64,000 nt of DNA from Lachnospiraceae bacterium (GCA_902363555.1 CABJAM010000003.1:310001-374000), one strand, 5' to 3'. Positions 40,810-49,507 are shown, counted from the first letter of the stretch. Numbers and translations: made by a program. Notes: a model not told the origin generated them from the letters alone.

Positions 40810-42384
40810 TCAGCCATCCAGTTGATTCAGATGGATGCGGCTGCCAAGAATCCGGCACAGGATCGCCAGCGCCACCGGCAGTAGGACAGAGATTGCAGGA
40901 GCGATATCGATTATTCCCAGAGGCAGTTGTGTGACAAGGAAAATCGGCGCGAAGGTCAGGAGCATACCGCCCATGACGGTGATCATCGTGGGAGCACTCT
41001 GCTTGACCACGGCGGTTTCGGTTTTCCAGTGGAAGTTAGGATACTTCAGGTTAAAGAACAAACCGGCTTCCGCGGTAAGCCATGTGTAGGCCAATGGCAC
41101 AAGGAACAGGGCGGCAGCAGGCCACAGAGGAAGCCTCAGCCTTATTTCTATAAGGATACCGGTAATGACAGTGGCCGGCAGCGCGAAGGTGAAATTCAGC
41201 ATCCGTTTGCTGTTTAAGATATCCCGCGTGGATATGGGAAGCACAAGGAGCTGCCAAAAGCCCTGACCTTCCAGAGATATGGAGGAAGCCGTAGTGGCGT
41301 TCATTACGGCGCAAAAGCCCAGAATCAGCGGTATAACGGCCGGCATATAGTCGCTTATGCCAGGAACATTAATAATGGAATCGCCATAACCTAAAAGGAT
41401 CACAACGCCGATGGCGACCATGAAAACCGGGCCAAGGATCGTATTTAATACATATATGGGCGACGAAAAGTAACGGCGCAGCTCCTTTTTATACAGTGCG
41501 AAAAAAGCGGAGGAGCTTTTCTGTGCAGTCAGACGGTAATCCGACCGGGTCCGATGGGTCGTCACGGCAGTGTTGATCTTCTTATAATAATGAGAAATGA
41601 CGGCCATAAAGACAACGTAGATCACGGCGTTAATGATGATAAAGGCCACAAAGGACAGCAGGCGGCCCTTGCAAAGGCTGTCATAGTAAAGCCGGGCCGT
41701 AGGCATGGTTTTATATATAACGCCCAGCAGTGCATCGTTTAATGACGTAAATTCTTCCGTATCCATGGTGGACATATTCATAGTCAGTAACATAAAAGCG
41801 CACAGCGCAGCCACGCTGAGCACGATCATAATCAGGTTTTTGTGCCGGAACCGCGAGGATATGGCCAGCAGCAGTGTACCGATGATCGTGGCAATGATCA
41901 GCGGAATAACCGGGGTAAACAGTGTTTCGATGATCAATCCGATATAAAACAACAGCCCGGAAGCCTGATGGACACCGTAGATAATACCTGCCGGCACCAT
42001 GATACAAAGGCAGAAACCCACATCCAGCAAGTATAAGGTGATAAAACGGCTGGTAATAATATCAGCCGGCCGGATGGGAAGGGCCTGAAGCATATCAAAG
42101 TCTCTGGCTGCAAAAATAAGCCCGCTTGTTTTCATAATACTTGTAAATAACACGGCTATGGAAGCAGCCATGAACATCATAGGCATAACGATATCGCCCA
42201 TGCCAACAGACATATAAGCCTCGGCCAGTATGGCGCTATAAATGGCAAAGACAGCGCCCATCACAAGGATCATTACCGTGGAAACCGTACCCTTGGATTT
42301 TTTTTGTTTGTTATAGCGGGTCTGATTCAGTCCGGTGACATCCAGCAGTTGGATCTTGATCAGTCGGAGCGTATTATTTTTCAT
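40810..42384 (-). CDS. ABC-2 type permease of the SdpI operon, 524 aa
   Basis: A large membrane protein with about 10-12 hydrophobic segments, for example GTVSTVMILVMGAVFAIYSA, IIATIIGTLLLAISS and the C-terminal AISVLLPVALAILCRILG. The cytoplasmic segment LQALPIRPADIITSRF is the conserved loop of Firmicute ABC-2 permeases (YhaP/EcsB-like sets). The start 42384 has AGGAGG at eight bases. It follows the ATPase gene by 15 bases and ends a four-gene minus-strand operon. Confidence 0.82.
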   Translation of the reverse strand: MKNNTLRLIKIQLLDVTGLNQTRYNKQKKSKGTVSTVMILVMGAVFAIYSAILAEAYMSVGMGDIVMPMMFMAASIAVLFTSIMKTSGLIFAARDFDMLQALPIRPADIITSRFITLYLLDVGFCLCIMVPAGIIYGVHQASGLLFYIGLIIETLFTPVIPLIIATIIGTLLLAISSRFRHKNLIMIVLSVAALCAFMLLTMNMSTMDTEEFTSLNDALLGVIYKTMPTARLYYDSLCKGRLLSFVAFIIINAVIYVVFMAVISHYYKKINTAVTTHRTRSDYRLTAQKSSSAFFALYKKELRRYFSSPIYVLNTILGPVFMVAIGVVILLGYGDSIINVPGISDYMPAVIPLILGFCAVMNATTASSISLEGQGFWQLLVLPISTRDILNSKRMLNFTFALPATVITGILIEIRLRLPLWPAAALFLVPLAYTWLTAEAGLFFNLKYPNFHWKTETAVVKQSAPTMITVMGGMLLTFAPIFLVTQLPLGIIDIAPAISVLLPVALAILCRILGSRIHLNQLDG

Positions 42385-42399
42385 CACAAGCACCTCCTG

Positions 42400-43149
42400 T
42401 CAATGCTTAACCGCAGAAGAACGGGAGGGGATGGCCGTGCCTTCTTCCACGATTTCCATGAATACATCCTCCAGACTGTCATCGCCCAGAACATCTTCCA
42501 GGGCGCCGTTGGCTACCAGCTCCCCCTGCTTGATTATGGCGATCTTGTTACAGAGCTTTTCAGCCACCTCCAGAACATGGGTGGAGAAGAAAATGGCACT
42601 GCCTCTGGCGCACATCTGTTTCATAATATTTTTCAGGTCCATGGCAGCCTTAGGGTCCAGTCCGACGAAGGGCTCATCCAGGATCAGCAGCCTGGGTTCG
42701 TGGATCAGTGCTGCGATAATGGCAAGCTTCTGCTTCATGCCGTGGGAGTAAGAGCCAATAAGACTGCCCAGATTTCCCGTGATTTCAAACAGATCACCAT
42801 AATCCCGGATACGTTTTGTGCGTTCCTCGGCAGAAATTCCAAAGACATCTGCAATGAAATTCAGGTACTGTATACCTGTGAGGTGTTCGTAAATGTCCGG
42901 ATTATCCGGAATATAGGCAAGGATGGATTTACAGGCAATGGGGTCCTTTTTTATAGAGTTTCCTTCGATGAGTATTTCCCCTTCCTCAAAATCCAGTATG
43001 CCTACAATTGCTTTGATCGTTGTCGTTTTACCTGCGCCGTTATGGCCGATGAAGCCATAGATATCTCCGGGCATAACATCCAGGTTCAAATGATTCACTG
43101 CTCTTTTGGAGCCTTTATATATTTTAGAAAAATTTTCAATATGAAGCAT
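42400..43149 (-). CDS. ABC transporter ATP-binding protein, 249 aa
   Basis: Walker A GHNGAGKTTT, signature YSHGMKQKLA, Walker B LLILDEPFVGLD and switch His in FSTHVLEVAE are all present. The HGMK form of the signature is common in ABC-2 bacitracin/lantibiotic-type ATPases. It pairs with the permease that follows. Neighbouring SdpI/SdpR genes suggest a role in immunity to an antimicrobial peptide or in membrane stress. Confidence 0.9.
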   Translation of the reverse strand: MLHIENFSKIYKGSKRAVNHLNLDVMPGDIYGFIGHNGAGKTTTIKAIVGILDFEEGEILIEGNSIKKDPIACKSILAYIPDNPDIYEHLTGIQYLNFIADVFGISAEERTKRIRDYGDLFEITGNLGSLIGSYSHGMKQKLAIIAALIHEPRLLILDEPFVGLDPKAAMDLKNIMKQMCARGSAIFFSTHVLEVAEKLCNKIAIIKQGELVANGALEDVLGDDSLEDVFMEIVEEGTAIPSRSSAVKH

Positions 43150-43209
43150 ATTTATATCCCCCTTAAATAATGGATTGTAATCACTCAGTGGACGAACTGT
43201 TACGTAAAA

Positions 43210-43881
43210 TCACTTTTTAGCTGTTTGATCTTTATTTTTCTTATCCTTTAAATAGATGATGTAAGAGTAGAGGTAGGTAAGTACTGCTCCTCCAAGCAGG
43301 GCGCCGATCACCAGCGGCGTTCCTAAAGCTTCGGATAAAAAGGGAGCTGCCATCATCACAACGCCCATAATACAAAACACAATGCCTCCAAACGTATGTG
43401 TTTTCTTCCATACATAGGGATTATCCAGGGCCCAGGGCGATCGGATCCCCATAAAGTAGTTTGGCCTTATCTGTGGCATATAGTTACCGATAACGATAAA
43501 CAGTATACCTACCAGCGCCGGTATGACCCGGCCAATCTGCATATTGTAGCCCATAGCCTGAAAAACCATCGTCCATATCATAAGGATCGGGAAAATGGAA
43601 ATAAAGATGCTGATGATGTCATAGGCTTTTTTATGCTTATCGTAGTTCTTCCTGCGCGGATCTATTTTCGGCAGCGCCCAGAACAGCAGCGGAAACCCCA
43701 CGGGCATGGCGCCCATGGCAAACAGGGTGGCCTTAGACCCATAGCCGTTGACCTCGCCGTTAAAATCATAGTGGACCGGTATGATATCCGGAAGCCCTGG
43801 ATAAACGGCACATATGCCGACAAACGATAAAAGCCCGAGGACAGTCATAAATATATATATGTAGTTGTGCTTTCCTTTCAT
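43210..43881 (-). CDS. sdpI: SdpI-family immunity membrane protein, 223 aa
   Basis: The N-terminal half has the DUF1648 signature (GICAVYPGLPDIIPVHYDFNG), and the C-terminal half the SdpI core (VIGNYMPQIRPNYFMGIRSPWALDNPYVWKKTH in two pieces). About six membrane helices are visible. SdpI of Bacillus protects against the SDP toxin and signals by sequestering SdpR. The four-base overlap with the ArsR-type gene reproduces the sdpRI pair. No SdpABC toxin genes are present in the window. Confidence 0.88.
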   Translation of the reverse strand: MKGKHNYIYIFMTVLGLLSFVGICAVYPGLPDIIPVHYDFNGEVNGYGSKATLFAMGAMPVGFPLLFWALPKIDPRRKNYDKHKKAYDIISIFISIFPILMIWTMVFQAMGYNMQIGRVIPALVGILFIVIGNYMPQIRPNYFMGIRSPWALDNPYVWKKTHTFGGIVFCIMGVVMMAAPFLSEALGTPLVIGALLGGAVLTYLYSYIIYLKDKKNKDQTAKK

Positions 43882-44150
43882 TTTTTAGAATCTCCCTTCG
43901 TGAAATCGAAGAACCATTTCATTAAATCCTGGAAAACAGTCATATTCAGGCTGTATATGATGCTCTGGCCCTGGCGCTCGTCGATGACCAGTCCGGCTCC
44001 TTTTAAGACGCTTAAATGGTGGCTGACCGATGGTTTTGCCATATCAAAGCAATCGGCGATTTCTCCTGCGGACATGTCTCTTTCGGAAAGCAGCTCCAAA
44101 ATCCTGCGCCGGGTAGGGTCCGACAAAGCCTTGAATGCGTCGTTAAACAA
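43878..44150 (-). CDS. sdpR: ArsR/SdpR-family repressor, 90 aa
   Basis: A short winged-helix repressor: FKALSDPTRRRILELLSERDMSAGEIAD, with recognition helix AKPSVSHHLSVLKGAGLV. No metal-binding Cys motif is present, as in SdpR. TTG 44150 is preferred as start because AAAGGAGG lies seven bases before it; ATG 44168 would place that site inside the coding region. With this start the length is 90 residues, equal to the known family size. It should repress its own operon through the perfect palindrome at 44173-44204. Confidence 0.85.
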   Translation of the reverse strand: MFNDAFKALSDPTRRRILELLSERDMSAGEIADCFDMAKPSVSHHLSVLKGAGLVIDERQGQSIIYSLNMTVFQDLMKWFFDFTKGDSKK

Positions 44151-44172
44151 AATGGAACCTCCTTTCATATTG

Positions 44173-44204
44173 TTAGATATTTAGATAATTGTCTAAATAT
44201 CTAA
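44173..44204. promoter_or_regulatory. Perfect 13-bp inverted repeat, SdpR-type operator
   Basis: TTAGATATTTAGA (44173-44185) and TCTAAATATCTAA (44192-44204) are exact inverted copies with a 6-bp spacer. The site lies just upstream of the repressor gene and contains AT-rich promoter-like sequence. Confidence 0.8.
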
Positions 44205-44506
44205 TAATATTATGGCACCGGCGTAGGGGATTGTCAATATCCAAATTTTAGAAAAGCCCGGCCCCTCAGAACTGTTACACTGTTACGCGTTTTGGAGAGG
44301 ATTTCATAATTTGTACTTTCAGTTTTTGACCTGTCATTTGTCTCATGTGGCTGGTATAATAGGAACTACCCTGATGGGCAGGCAGGTCAACGATTTCCTT
44401 CGGAAATCCCTGACAAATTATAATTAAATTTATACAGAATGTACAAAAAATTTTATGTTGAATTATAAACTTTATTTGTAATGACAAAAAGGGGGAATTT
44501 AAAAGT
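44205..44506. other. Intergenic region before the fused deglycosidase gene
   Basis: No gene. A lone repeat end GAACTGTTAC lies at 44269-44278. A -10-like TATAAT at 44355-44360 with CTGTCA 18 bases upstream could be a promoter, but the TATAAT is also the first part of a palindromic repeat. AAAGGGGGA near 44488 is the ribosome binding site of the next gene. Confidence 0.45.
44355..44424. repeat. Dispersed palindromic repeat in the 5' region of the deglycosidase gene
   Basis: The unit has TATAATAGGAACTACC, CTGATGGG, CAGGCAGGTCAACGATTTCC, TTC, GGAAATCCCTGAC and AAATTATAA. The first hairpin (CCC-tgat-GGG) differs from the GCGC-tgat-GCGC form of other copies but still pairs, so the fold is conserved by compensation. 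The ends TATAAT and ATTATA are inverted copies. Confidence 0.75.
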
Positions 44507-45919
44507 ATGGATAACTTTATTAAGCGCGGTGTGACCGTTTACAGCTTCAAGGAAAAGGTGACGCTTGGAGAACTGACCTGGGAGGACTGTATTGCAGCTA
44601 TGTCCAATATGGGGGTCCAGGGGATTGAGTTTTTAGGACAGTTATTTTTCAGAAATTGTCCGGATATTAATGCGGAGGATATTGCCCGCTGGAAAAAGCT
44701 TATGTGGAAGTACGGCACAAAGACGGTAGCCCATGATTTCTTCGTGGACAAGACGATGTTTAAAAACCGTACGCTGACCCTTAGGGAGAGTGTGGATATT
44801 GTTAAACGCCATGTGCAGTTTGCGAAGGCTGCAGATTGTCCGATCATCCGCATTGGCGGTACCTTTGATCCGGAATTATTCCGTCAGGCTGCGCCAATCT
44901 GCGAGGAATACGGTGTAAAACTTGGTGTGGAGATCAATAATGGCTCCTCCTCATGGATACTTCCATCCATTCAGAGAACCATTGAGATCATTAACCAGGT
45001 GGATTCTCCGTATTTGGGGATCATTCCGGACATGAGCATGTTTGTTAAGAAGATCCAGGACAGTTCCTATTTTGTACGGGCAGCGCATGCCAATGGCGTC
45101 CGCGAGGATCTGATCCAGTTTATGAAGGAAGCTTATGAAAGCGAATCCAATGAGGATTATCGTATGCGCTGCGACCGTATGCTGACGGAAACGGCTGATA
45201 AAGCGGAGCAGGATTTTATAATCCAGTGCCGCCGTACCGAGTATCACGATCCGAGACAATTACTTGACCATATGCCGTATATTATCCATATCCATGGAAA
45301 ATTCTGGGAGATGGATGAAAATTGTGAGGAGACGAGTATTGATTATCCAAACATCCTTCCGGTGCTTGTGGAGGGCGGCTATGACGGCTATATTTCCGCC
45401 GAGTATGAGGGCGGTCCGGTGGCCGGCGATCCGTTTGAACCGCTGCGCCGTTATCAGAAGATGCTGGATAAATATCTGGGAACCTATCCGGGCTATCCGA
45501 TGCCAAAGCCTGGAAAGCCGGCCACGGATGTGGAGGTGCTCAGCAATAAAGGCTTTAAAAACCGTTACGATGCGGAAGGCAATTGTACGGGGTTTGAGGT
45601 TTATGCACGCTGCTTTTATTACCGCGGTATCCCGCTGTGTCTTGTGGATGACTGCCAGTTGACGGTGGACGGGGAGCATTTTGGAACGGATAAGATCAGC
45701 TTTGGCGTGGAGGGTGAGATTTTCCGGTTTGATGAAATGTCGACGGTTCAGGCTTATTATTGGAATTATGGGCATTTGGCTTCGATTATCGTAGACAAGC
45801 CGGGCGGACTGGATGAGAGTGTGGCGCATACTTTTGAGTACAGTCATCGCCTTCGGACGTACTATTTGCCGTTTAATCATTCGGGGAACGCTACGGTGAC
45901 GATGTCGGCGATTAAGTAG
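44507..45919 (+). CDS. Putative C-glycoside deglycosidase, natural alpha-beta fusion, 470 aa
   Basis: Residues 1 to ~325 form a TIM barrel of the sugar phosphate isomerase type. Residues ~350-470 form a second domain homologous to the 143-aa protein at 47187. In the barrel the metal ligands are likely Glu142 (GVEIN), Asp175 (IIPDMS), His261 or His263 (IIHIHGKF) and Glu299 (ISAEYEG). The C-terminal domain shares YYRG (371-374), DEM (409-411), W-(Y/F)-G and GGL with the stand-alone protein. Known C-glycoside deglycosidases (DgpB/DgpC, DfgA/DfgB) are complexes of just such alpha and beta chains on separate genes. A fusion would fix the ratio at 1:1. It is followed by a large terminator hairpin. 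Activity is inferred. Confidence 0.72.
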   Translation: MDNFIKRGVTVYSFKEKVTLGELTWEDCIAAMSNMGVQGIEFLGQLFFRNCPDINAEDIARWKKLMWKYGTKTVAHDFFVDKTMFKNRTLTLRESVDIVKRHVQFAKAADCPIIRIGGTFDPELFRQAAPICEEYGVKLGVEINNGSSSWILPSIQRTIEIINQVDSPYLGIIPDMSMFVKKIQDSSYFVRAAHANGVREDLIQFMKEAYESESNEDYRMRCDRMLTETADKAEQDFIIQCRRTEYHDPRQLLDHMPYIIHIHGKFWEMDENCEETSIDYPNILPVLVEGGYDGYISAEYEGGPVAGDPFEPLRRYQKMLDKYLGTYPGYPMPKPGKPATDVEVLSNKGFKNRYDAEGNCTGFEVYARCFYYRGIPLCLVDDCQLTVDGEHFGTDKISFGVEGEIFRFDEMSTVQAYYWNYGHLASIIVDKPGGLDESVAHTFEYSHRLRTYYLPFNHSGNATVTMSAIK

Positions 45920-45929
45920 TGACAAAATT

Positions 45930-46031
45930 AAAGATGTCTGACGGGCCGTGACGGCTATGTCAGCAGGTATGGAGCCGTGTGGACGACTCCGGGCCTGCCG
46001 GCATAGCCGCCGCGGCCCGTCCGGCATCTTT
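45930..46031 (+). terminator. Large terminator hairpin after the fused deglycosidase gene
   Basis: AAAGATG, TGACGGGCC, CGGCTATG and GCAGG on the left (from 45930) pair in order with CCTGCC, CATAGCCG, GGCCCGTC and CATCTTT on the right (to 46031). The stem exceeds 30 bp with small interruptions. Confidence 0.7.
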
Positions 46032-46133
46032 GTTTCTCTGGCGGGAACGCGGTCGGAAGGTTAGTGTTTTAGTATCCGTGTTCGATTTCTTTTACTTCAA
46101 ATGAAAAATCTCCGTTCACTCTGATTAATTTTT

Positions 46134-47021
46134 CTATGATACAATAGATTTGTGCTTTTCAGAAAAATAATTTTTGGTCTGCCGGATAAACTCACGGACT
46201 GCCATGGAGGCATTTTCCTGGGATGGCAGAGCAATTCCAAAATCCACCGGGCGGCTGTTTTCGACGATGGGATACTCCTGAACATAACCGATAGGAAGTG
46301 TTGTGGATGTAAGTATACCAATACCAAAGCCGCTCTGCACAAACGACATCAGTGTACTTATATCGCCGATCGTATAGGCTATGCGGTCACGGATGCCCAG
46401 ATCATCCAGAAGCTTTTGAAGCGCCAGATCGCTGCTCCAGGCAGGAACGATAAATTTCTCATTGCCAAGGGCATTGATATTCAATGTCCTGTGGGTCAAA
46501 AGCGGGTGGGTTTCTGGAAGGATGAAAAGGTAACTAGACTTGATCAGCGGAATAAAATCCAACTGTTTCGTCTGGGGGCGGTCCATAAATGCCAGATCAA
46601 TATTACCGCAGAGCAGGTCGTCCGATAGTTGTGGATACGGTGTAAGTACGGGTGAGATTTGTATACCCGGATGAGCGTTCTGCATGCGCTTTACTAAGTC
46701 CGGCAAAAATCGGGCCATGGCTAACTGAAGTCCGCCCAGATAGATATGTCCGGTGGCAAGTCCGCTAAAGCTGGCGGCGGTTTCCATTAAATCCTTGTCC
46801 GCCTTGAGTACGTCCATGATCGACGGCAGCAGAGCCTGTCCGTAGGAGGTGAGCGTTACCTTGGATTTGCTCCGGATAAACAGAGGGATACCAAGCTCAT
46901 CCTCCAGGCTGGATATCGTGTAGCTTACGGAAGATGGCGTCTGGTTGAGATTTGCGGCCGCCTTGCGCATGCTCTGGCAGTGGACTACCTCGATAAATGT
47001 TTTGTATTTGGCTATTGACAT
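46134..47021 (-). CDS. LysR-family transcriptional regulator, 295 aa
   Basis: The N-terminal helix-turn-helix (YKTFIEVVHCQSMRKAAANL, TPSSVSYTISSLEDELG) and the LysR substrate-binding domain are complete. ATG 47021 has GGGGAGG at six bases and gives the usual length; an upstream in-frame start at 47036 overlaps this site. The gene diverges from the beta-alpha deglycosidase genes across 165 bp, the classical LysR arrangement, so it probably activates them on sensing a substrate such as a glycoside or aglycone. Confidence 0.87.
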   Translation of the reverse strand: MSIAKYKTFIEVVHCQSMRKAAANLNQTPSSVSYTISSLEDELGIPLFIRSKSKVTLTSYGQALLPSIMDVLKADKDLMETAASFSGLATGHIYLGGLQLAMARFLPDLVKRMQNAHPGIQISPVLTPYPQLSDDLLCGNIDLAFMDRPQTKQLDFIPLIKSSYLFILPETHPLLTHRTLNINALGNEKFIVPAWSSDLALQKLLDDLGIRDRIAYTIGDISTLMSFVQSGFGIGILTSTTLPIGYVQEYPIVENSRPVDFGIALPSQENASMAVREFIRQTKNYFSEKHKSIVS

Positions 47022-47186
47022 AACTGGCCTCCCCAATAGTAGTTACGAAAAATGGTATCTTTACCCGAATTTTCGTACATCGTGCTGATGCCATAATCTT
47101 AACATATTACAGCCGCTTGTCAAGGCACACGATAAAATTAAAGCATCGGATCAGGTCGGTCCTCTGAACGGTTATGTTTAGAAACA

Positions 47187-47618
47187 ATGGGAGAAGGGAG
47201 TTTTTTTATGTTTGAAAAATATATGGTAGATCCGGCAGATATTCAAAATGTTGTCAAAGATGGCGTAGTTATCGGCGTCTCGGTAAAAACAAAAATATCT
47301 TATTACAGAGGTGTTTTCCTCAGTCTTGTGGAAATGGTCAGAGTTCGGATCGATGGTCAGTTGTTTGATGAAAAGGATATTACATTTGCTCTGCGTGGAC
47401 ATACCTATACGATGGATGAGATGGCAACTATGTCCACTTTGCGCTGGGAATTTGGAGAGAAGGCGGAGATATTTGTACCGTTGGCCGGGGGATTGACCAT
47501 GGGAACGCATAAGGTGGAAACGACGATCGGGGTACGGGTCTCTTACGAAGGCGGTTTGCGGCCATTTACTAATGTTTGCTGGGTTTCACCCATAACACCG
47601 CTGAAAATGATGGTCTGA
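47187..47618 (+). CDS. Putative C-glycoside deglycosidase beta subunit (DgpB/DfgB-like), 143 aa
   Basis: A small beta-rich protein of the C-glycoside deglycosidase beta-subunit family (DUF6379 type). Landmarks are YYRG at 39-42, RIDGQLFDEKDITF, MDEMATM at 76-82, W-(E)-FG and LAGGLTMGTHKVE. All recur in the C-terminal domain of the 470-aa protein at 44507. In known enzymes the beta chain packs against the TIM-barrel alpha chain and shapes the active site. The alpha gene follows after 12 bases. GAAGGGAG precedes the start. Confidence 0.75.
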   Translation: MGEGSFFMFEKYMVDPADIQNVVKDGVVIGVSVKTKISYYRGVFLSLVEMVRVRIDGQLFDEKDITFALRGHTYTMDEMATMSTLRWEFGEKAEIFVPLAGGLTMGTHKVETTIGVRVSYEGGLRPFTNVCWVSPITPLKMMV

Positions 47619-47630
47619 GGAGGAAGGAAC

Positions 47631-48626
47631 ATGAGTATTGAACGAGGCGTTTCTTTATATAGCTACCAGCAGGCTTACTACAAAGGTGAGCTGGATTTAA
47701 AGGGCTGTATCCATGCGGCGGCTAAAATTGCCGGAGCCCGTGGGATTGAACTTATACCGGAGCAGATGCCGGTAGGCGTAAACTATCCTGAGGTTATGGA
47801 CGCGGACGTAGACCGGTGGTTTGGATGGATGGACGAATTTCAGACGGTGCCCACATGTATGGATGCCTTTGTGGACACCATGCTCTATAAAAACCGTCAG
47901 TTGACAGCAAAGGAGCAGGTGCAGATGGTTGCCCGGGATCTGGCTCTGGCCTCCCGGCTTGGCTTTTCATGTATCCGAATGCTCTGCTTTGTACGGCCTG
48001 AAATTTTTGAAATGGCCCTGCCATATGCCGAGCATTATAATGTTAAAATGGGGCTTGAAATCCATCAGCCTTTAAAGGTGGATTCACCCTATATTGAACA
48101 GTATGTCAATCTGGCCGATAAGCTGAATACGAAATATATCGGTTTGATTCCCGATTTTGGGATTTTTAACCGCCGGCCGCCTGTGGGTAAGGTGGAAGTG
48201 GAGGTGCTCCGCGGCGCCGACCGCCAGCGCCTTGAACAGATGTGTCAGGAATATGCCAAAGATGGTGATATTGCCCGGGTTATGGATGCTGGGCGGGCGA
48301 TTGGAGCCACGCCGGAGGAATTAAAATTTATGCAGATTCAATCCATGATGCTTTACTATAATGCTCCGGAAACTCTGAGAGCCTATAAAGATTATATACT
48401 TCATTTTCATGGTAAGTTTTATGATATGACACCGGATTGCACCGAGCCAAATATAAATTATGAGGGCGCCATCCAATTATTAAAGGAAATGGATTGGAGT
48501 GGTTATATATCCAGTGAATATGAAGGACAGAGAGCCTGGCATGCACAGGATATTATGGTTGAGATGGATGAGGTGGAGCAGGTACGGCGCCATCATGTCA
48601 TGTTAAAGCAGTTGATCGGTCATTAA
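47631..48626 (+). CDS. Putative C-glycoside deglycosidase alpha subunit (DgpC/DfgA-like TIM barrel), 331 aa
   Basis: A TIM-barrel protein homologous to residues 1-325 of the fused protein at 44507; both start ERGVSLYSY/KRGVTVYSF, and share FVD..KNR.LT and HFHGKFYDM/HIHGKFWEM. Putative metal ligands are Glu143 (GLEIHQ), Asp175 (LIPDFG), His258 or His260 (ILHFHGK) and Glu296 (ISSEYEG), at the same positions as in the fusion. Such subunits bind Mn2+ and cleave the C-C bond of 3-oxo-C-glycosides. GAGGAGGAAGG precedes the start. Other sugar isomerase functions cannot be excluded. Confidence 0.75.
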   Translation: MSIERGVSLYSYQQAYYKGELDLKGCIHAAAKIAGARGIELIPEQMPVGVNYPEVMDADVDRWFGWMDEFQTVPTCMDAFVDTMLYKNRQLTAKEQVQMVARDLALASRLGFSCIRMLCFVRPEIFEMALPYAEHYNVKMGLEIHQPLKVDSPYIEQYVNLADKLNTKYIGLIPDFGIFNRRPPVGKVEVEVLRGADRQRLEQMCQEYAKDGDIARVMDAGRAIGATPEELKFMQIQSMMLYYNAPETLRAYKDYILHFHGKFYDMTPDCTEPNINYEGAIQLLKEMDWSGYISSEYEGQRAWHAQDIMVEMDEVEQVRRHHVMLKQLIGH

Positions 48627-48667
48627 AAATGGATATAAATCCATAAAATATAAGGAGGAAGATAACA

Positions 48668-49123
48668 ATGAGTACAACACCATCATTTATTTTAAGCAGG
48701 GAAGACGAAGAATTACGTCAGAAAAATTACGAGCTGATCGTAAAATTTATGAGCCAGGGCGGTCCGAACCGAGATATCGGGCGCAAGCCGCTGCTGGCAG
48801 AGGACGGTAAAGCGGTCATGGCCTTCACTCAGTCCGGAGTGCCCCATGAGTCGCTGATGTCCGACTGGATCGAAGCCACGGTGAGGGATTTTCCAAACTG
48901 GGAATACCCGGAGTTTGAAATATTTATGACCCAGTATCCGGATAAATTCTGGGGAAATGTCATCAGCCGTGGTGCATTTGGCGATAGCGAGATCAAGGAC
49001 GGCCGGATGTATACTTATTATGAATGCAAGGATGGGAAAATCTCTCTTTACATGGAAATGTATAATCCGATCGCTGAAGCTCCGTCTGTGGGGAAAGAGC
49101 AGATTGAGCGGGGAGAAATCTGA
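48668..49123 (+). CDS. PhzA/PhzB-like NTF2-fold protein, 151 aa
   Basis: The protein resembles PhzA/PhzB in order of motifs: REDEELRQKNYELIVKFM at the start, DFPNWEYPEFEIFMTQYPDKFW in the centre (two pieces of the core), then YYECKDGKISLYMEMYNP. The fold is a small NTF2-like cone with a central pocket used for acid-base chemistry or ligand binding. It follows the alpha subunit by 41 bp with AAGGAGG and is the last gene before a terminator, so it belongs to the same operon. Its role beside deglycosidase subunits is unknown; it may bind the aglycone or the keto-sugar. Confidence 0.65.
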   Translation: MSTTPSFILSREDEELRQKNYELIVKFMSQGGPNRDIGRKPLLAEDGKAVMAFTQSGVPHESLMSDWIEATVRDFPNWEYPEFEIFMTQYPDKFWGNVISRGAFGDSEIKDGRMYTYYECKDGKISLYMEMYNPIAEAPSVGKEQIERGEI

Positions 49124-49229
49124 TATTTTGCTTGAGTACAGTAGATATGCGGCCGACGGACACGTCCATACGCATAAGAACCGTCATAAATTTGTATAAT
49201 ATGCAGTAACTTTTAGGTAACTATCGTCC

Positions 49230-49265
49230 AAAAAAAGACACTTTTTTCAAAAAGTGTCTTTTTTT
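49230..49265 (+). terminator. Strong terminator after the deglycosidase operon
   Basis: AAAAAAAGACACTTTTT (49230-49246) pairs with AAAAAGTGTCTTTTTTT (49249-49265). This is a 17-bp stem with a two-base loop whose 3' arm ends in a seven-T run. The mirror-like A run makes it usable in both directions. Confidence 0.9.
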
Positions 49266-49275
49266 AAAACAGGTA

Positions 49276-49304
49276 TTGCAAAAGTTAAAAAGCAGGTGTA
49301 TAAT
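49276..49304 (+). promoter_or_regulatory. Promoter of the thiolase gene
   Basis: TTGCAA (49276-49281) and TATAAT (49299-49304) are spaced by 17 bases. A long leader of about 200 bases follows before the thiolase start at 49508, with no further gene seen in it. Confidence 0.7.
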
Positions 49305-49507
49305 AGTTTGCAGAGATTGACAAAAAAATATCAATCTCTAATGACTACATAATGTGTATGACTCCGACGAATCCGGGCAGGCAGCGGCATATTGTTAAAA
49401 ATAGCGCAGATGAAATGTTCGGAAACGGATGGAGAAAAAGTTGGCATACAAATTGCTGTATTAACTCAGAGGAAATTATTCTAAATCAATCAAAGGAGAG
49501 ATTCAAG

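Noticed and set aside
43177..43203. Solo MITE upstream of the ABC ATPase gene
   Set aside because: Only the right end GAACTGTTAC is convincing; the left arm and target duplication are missing.
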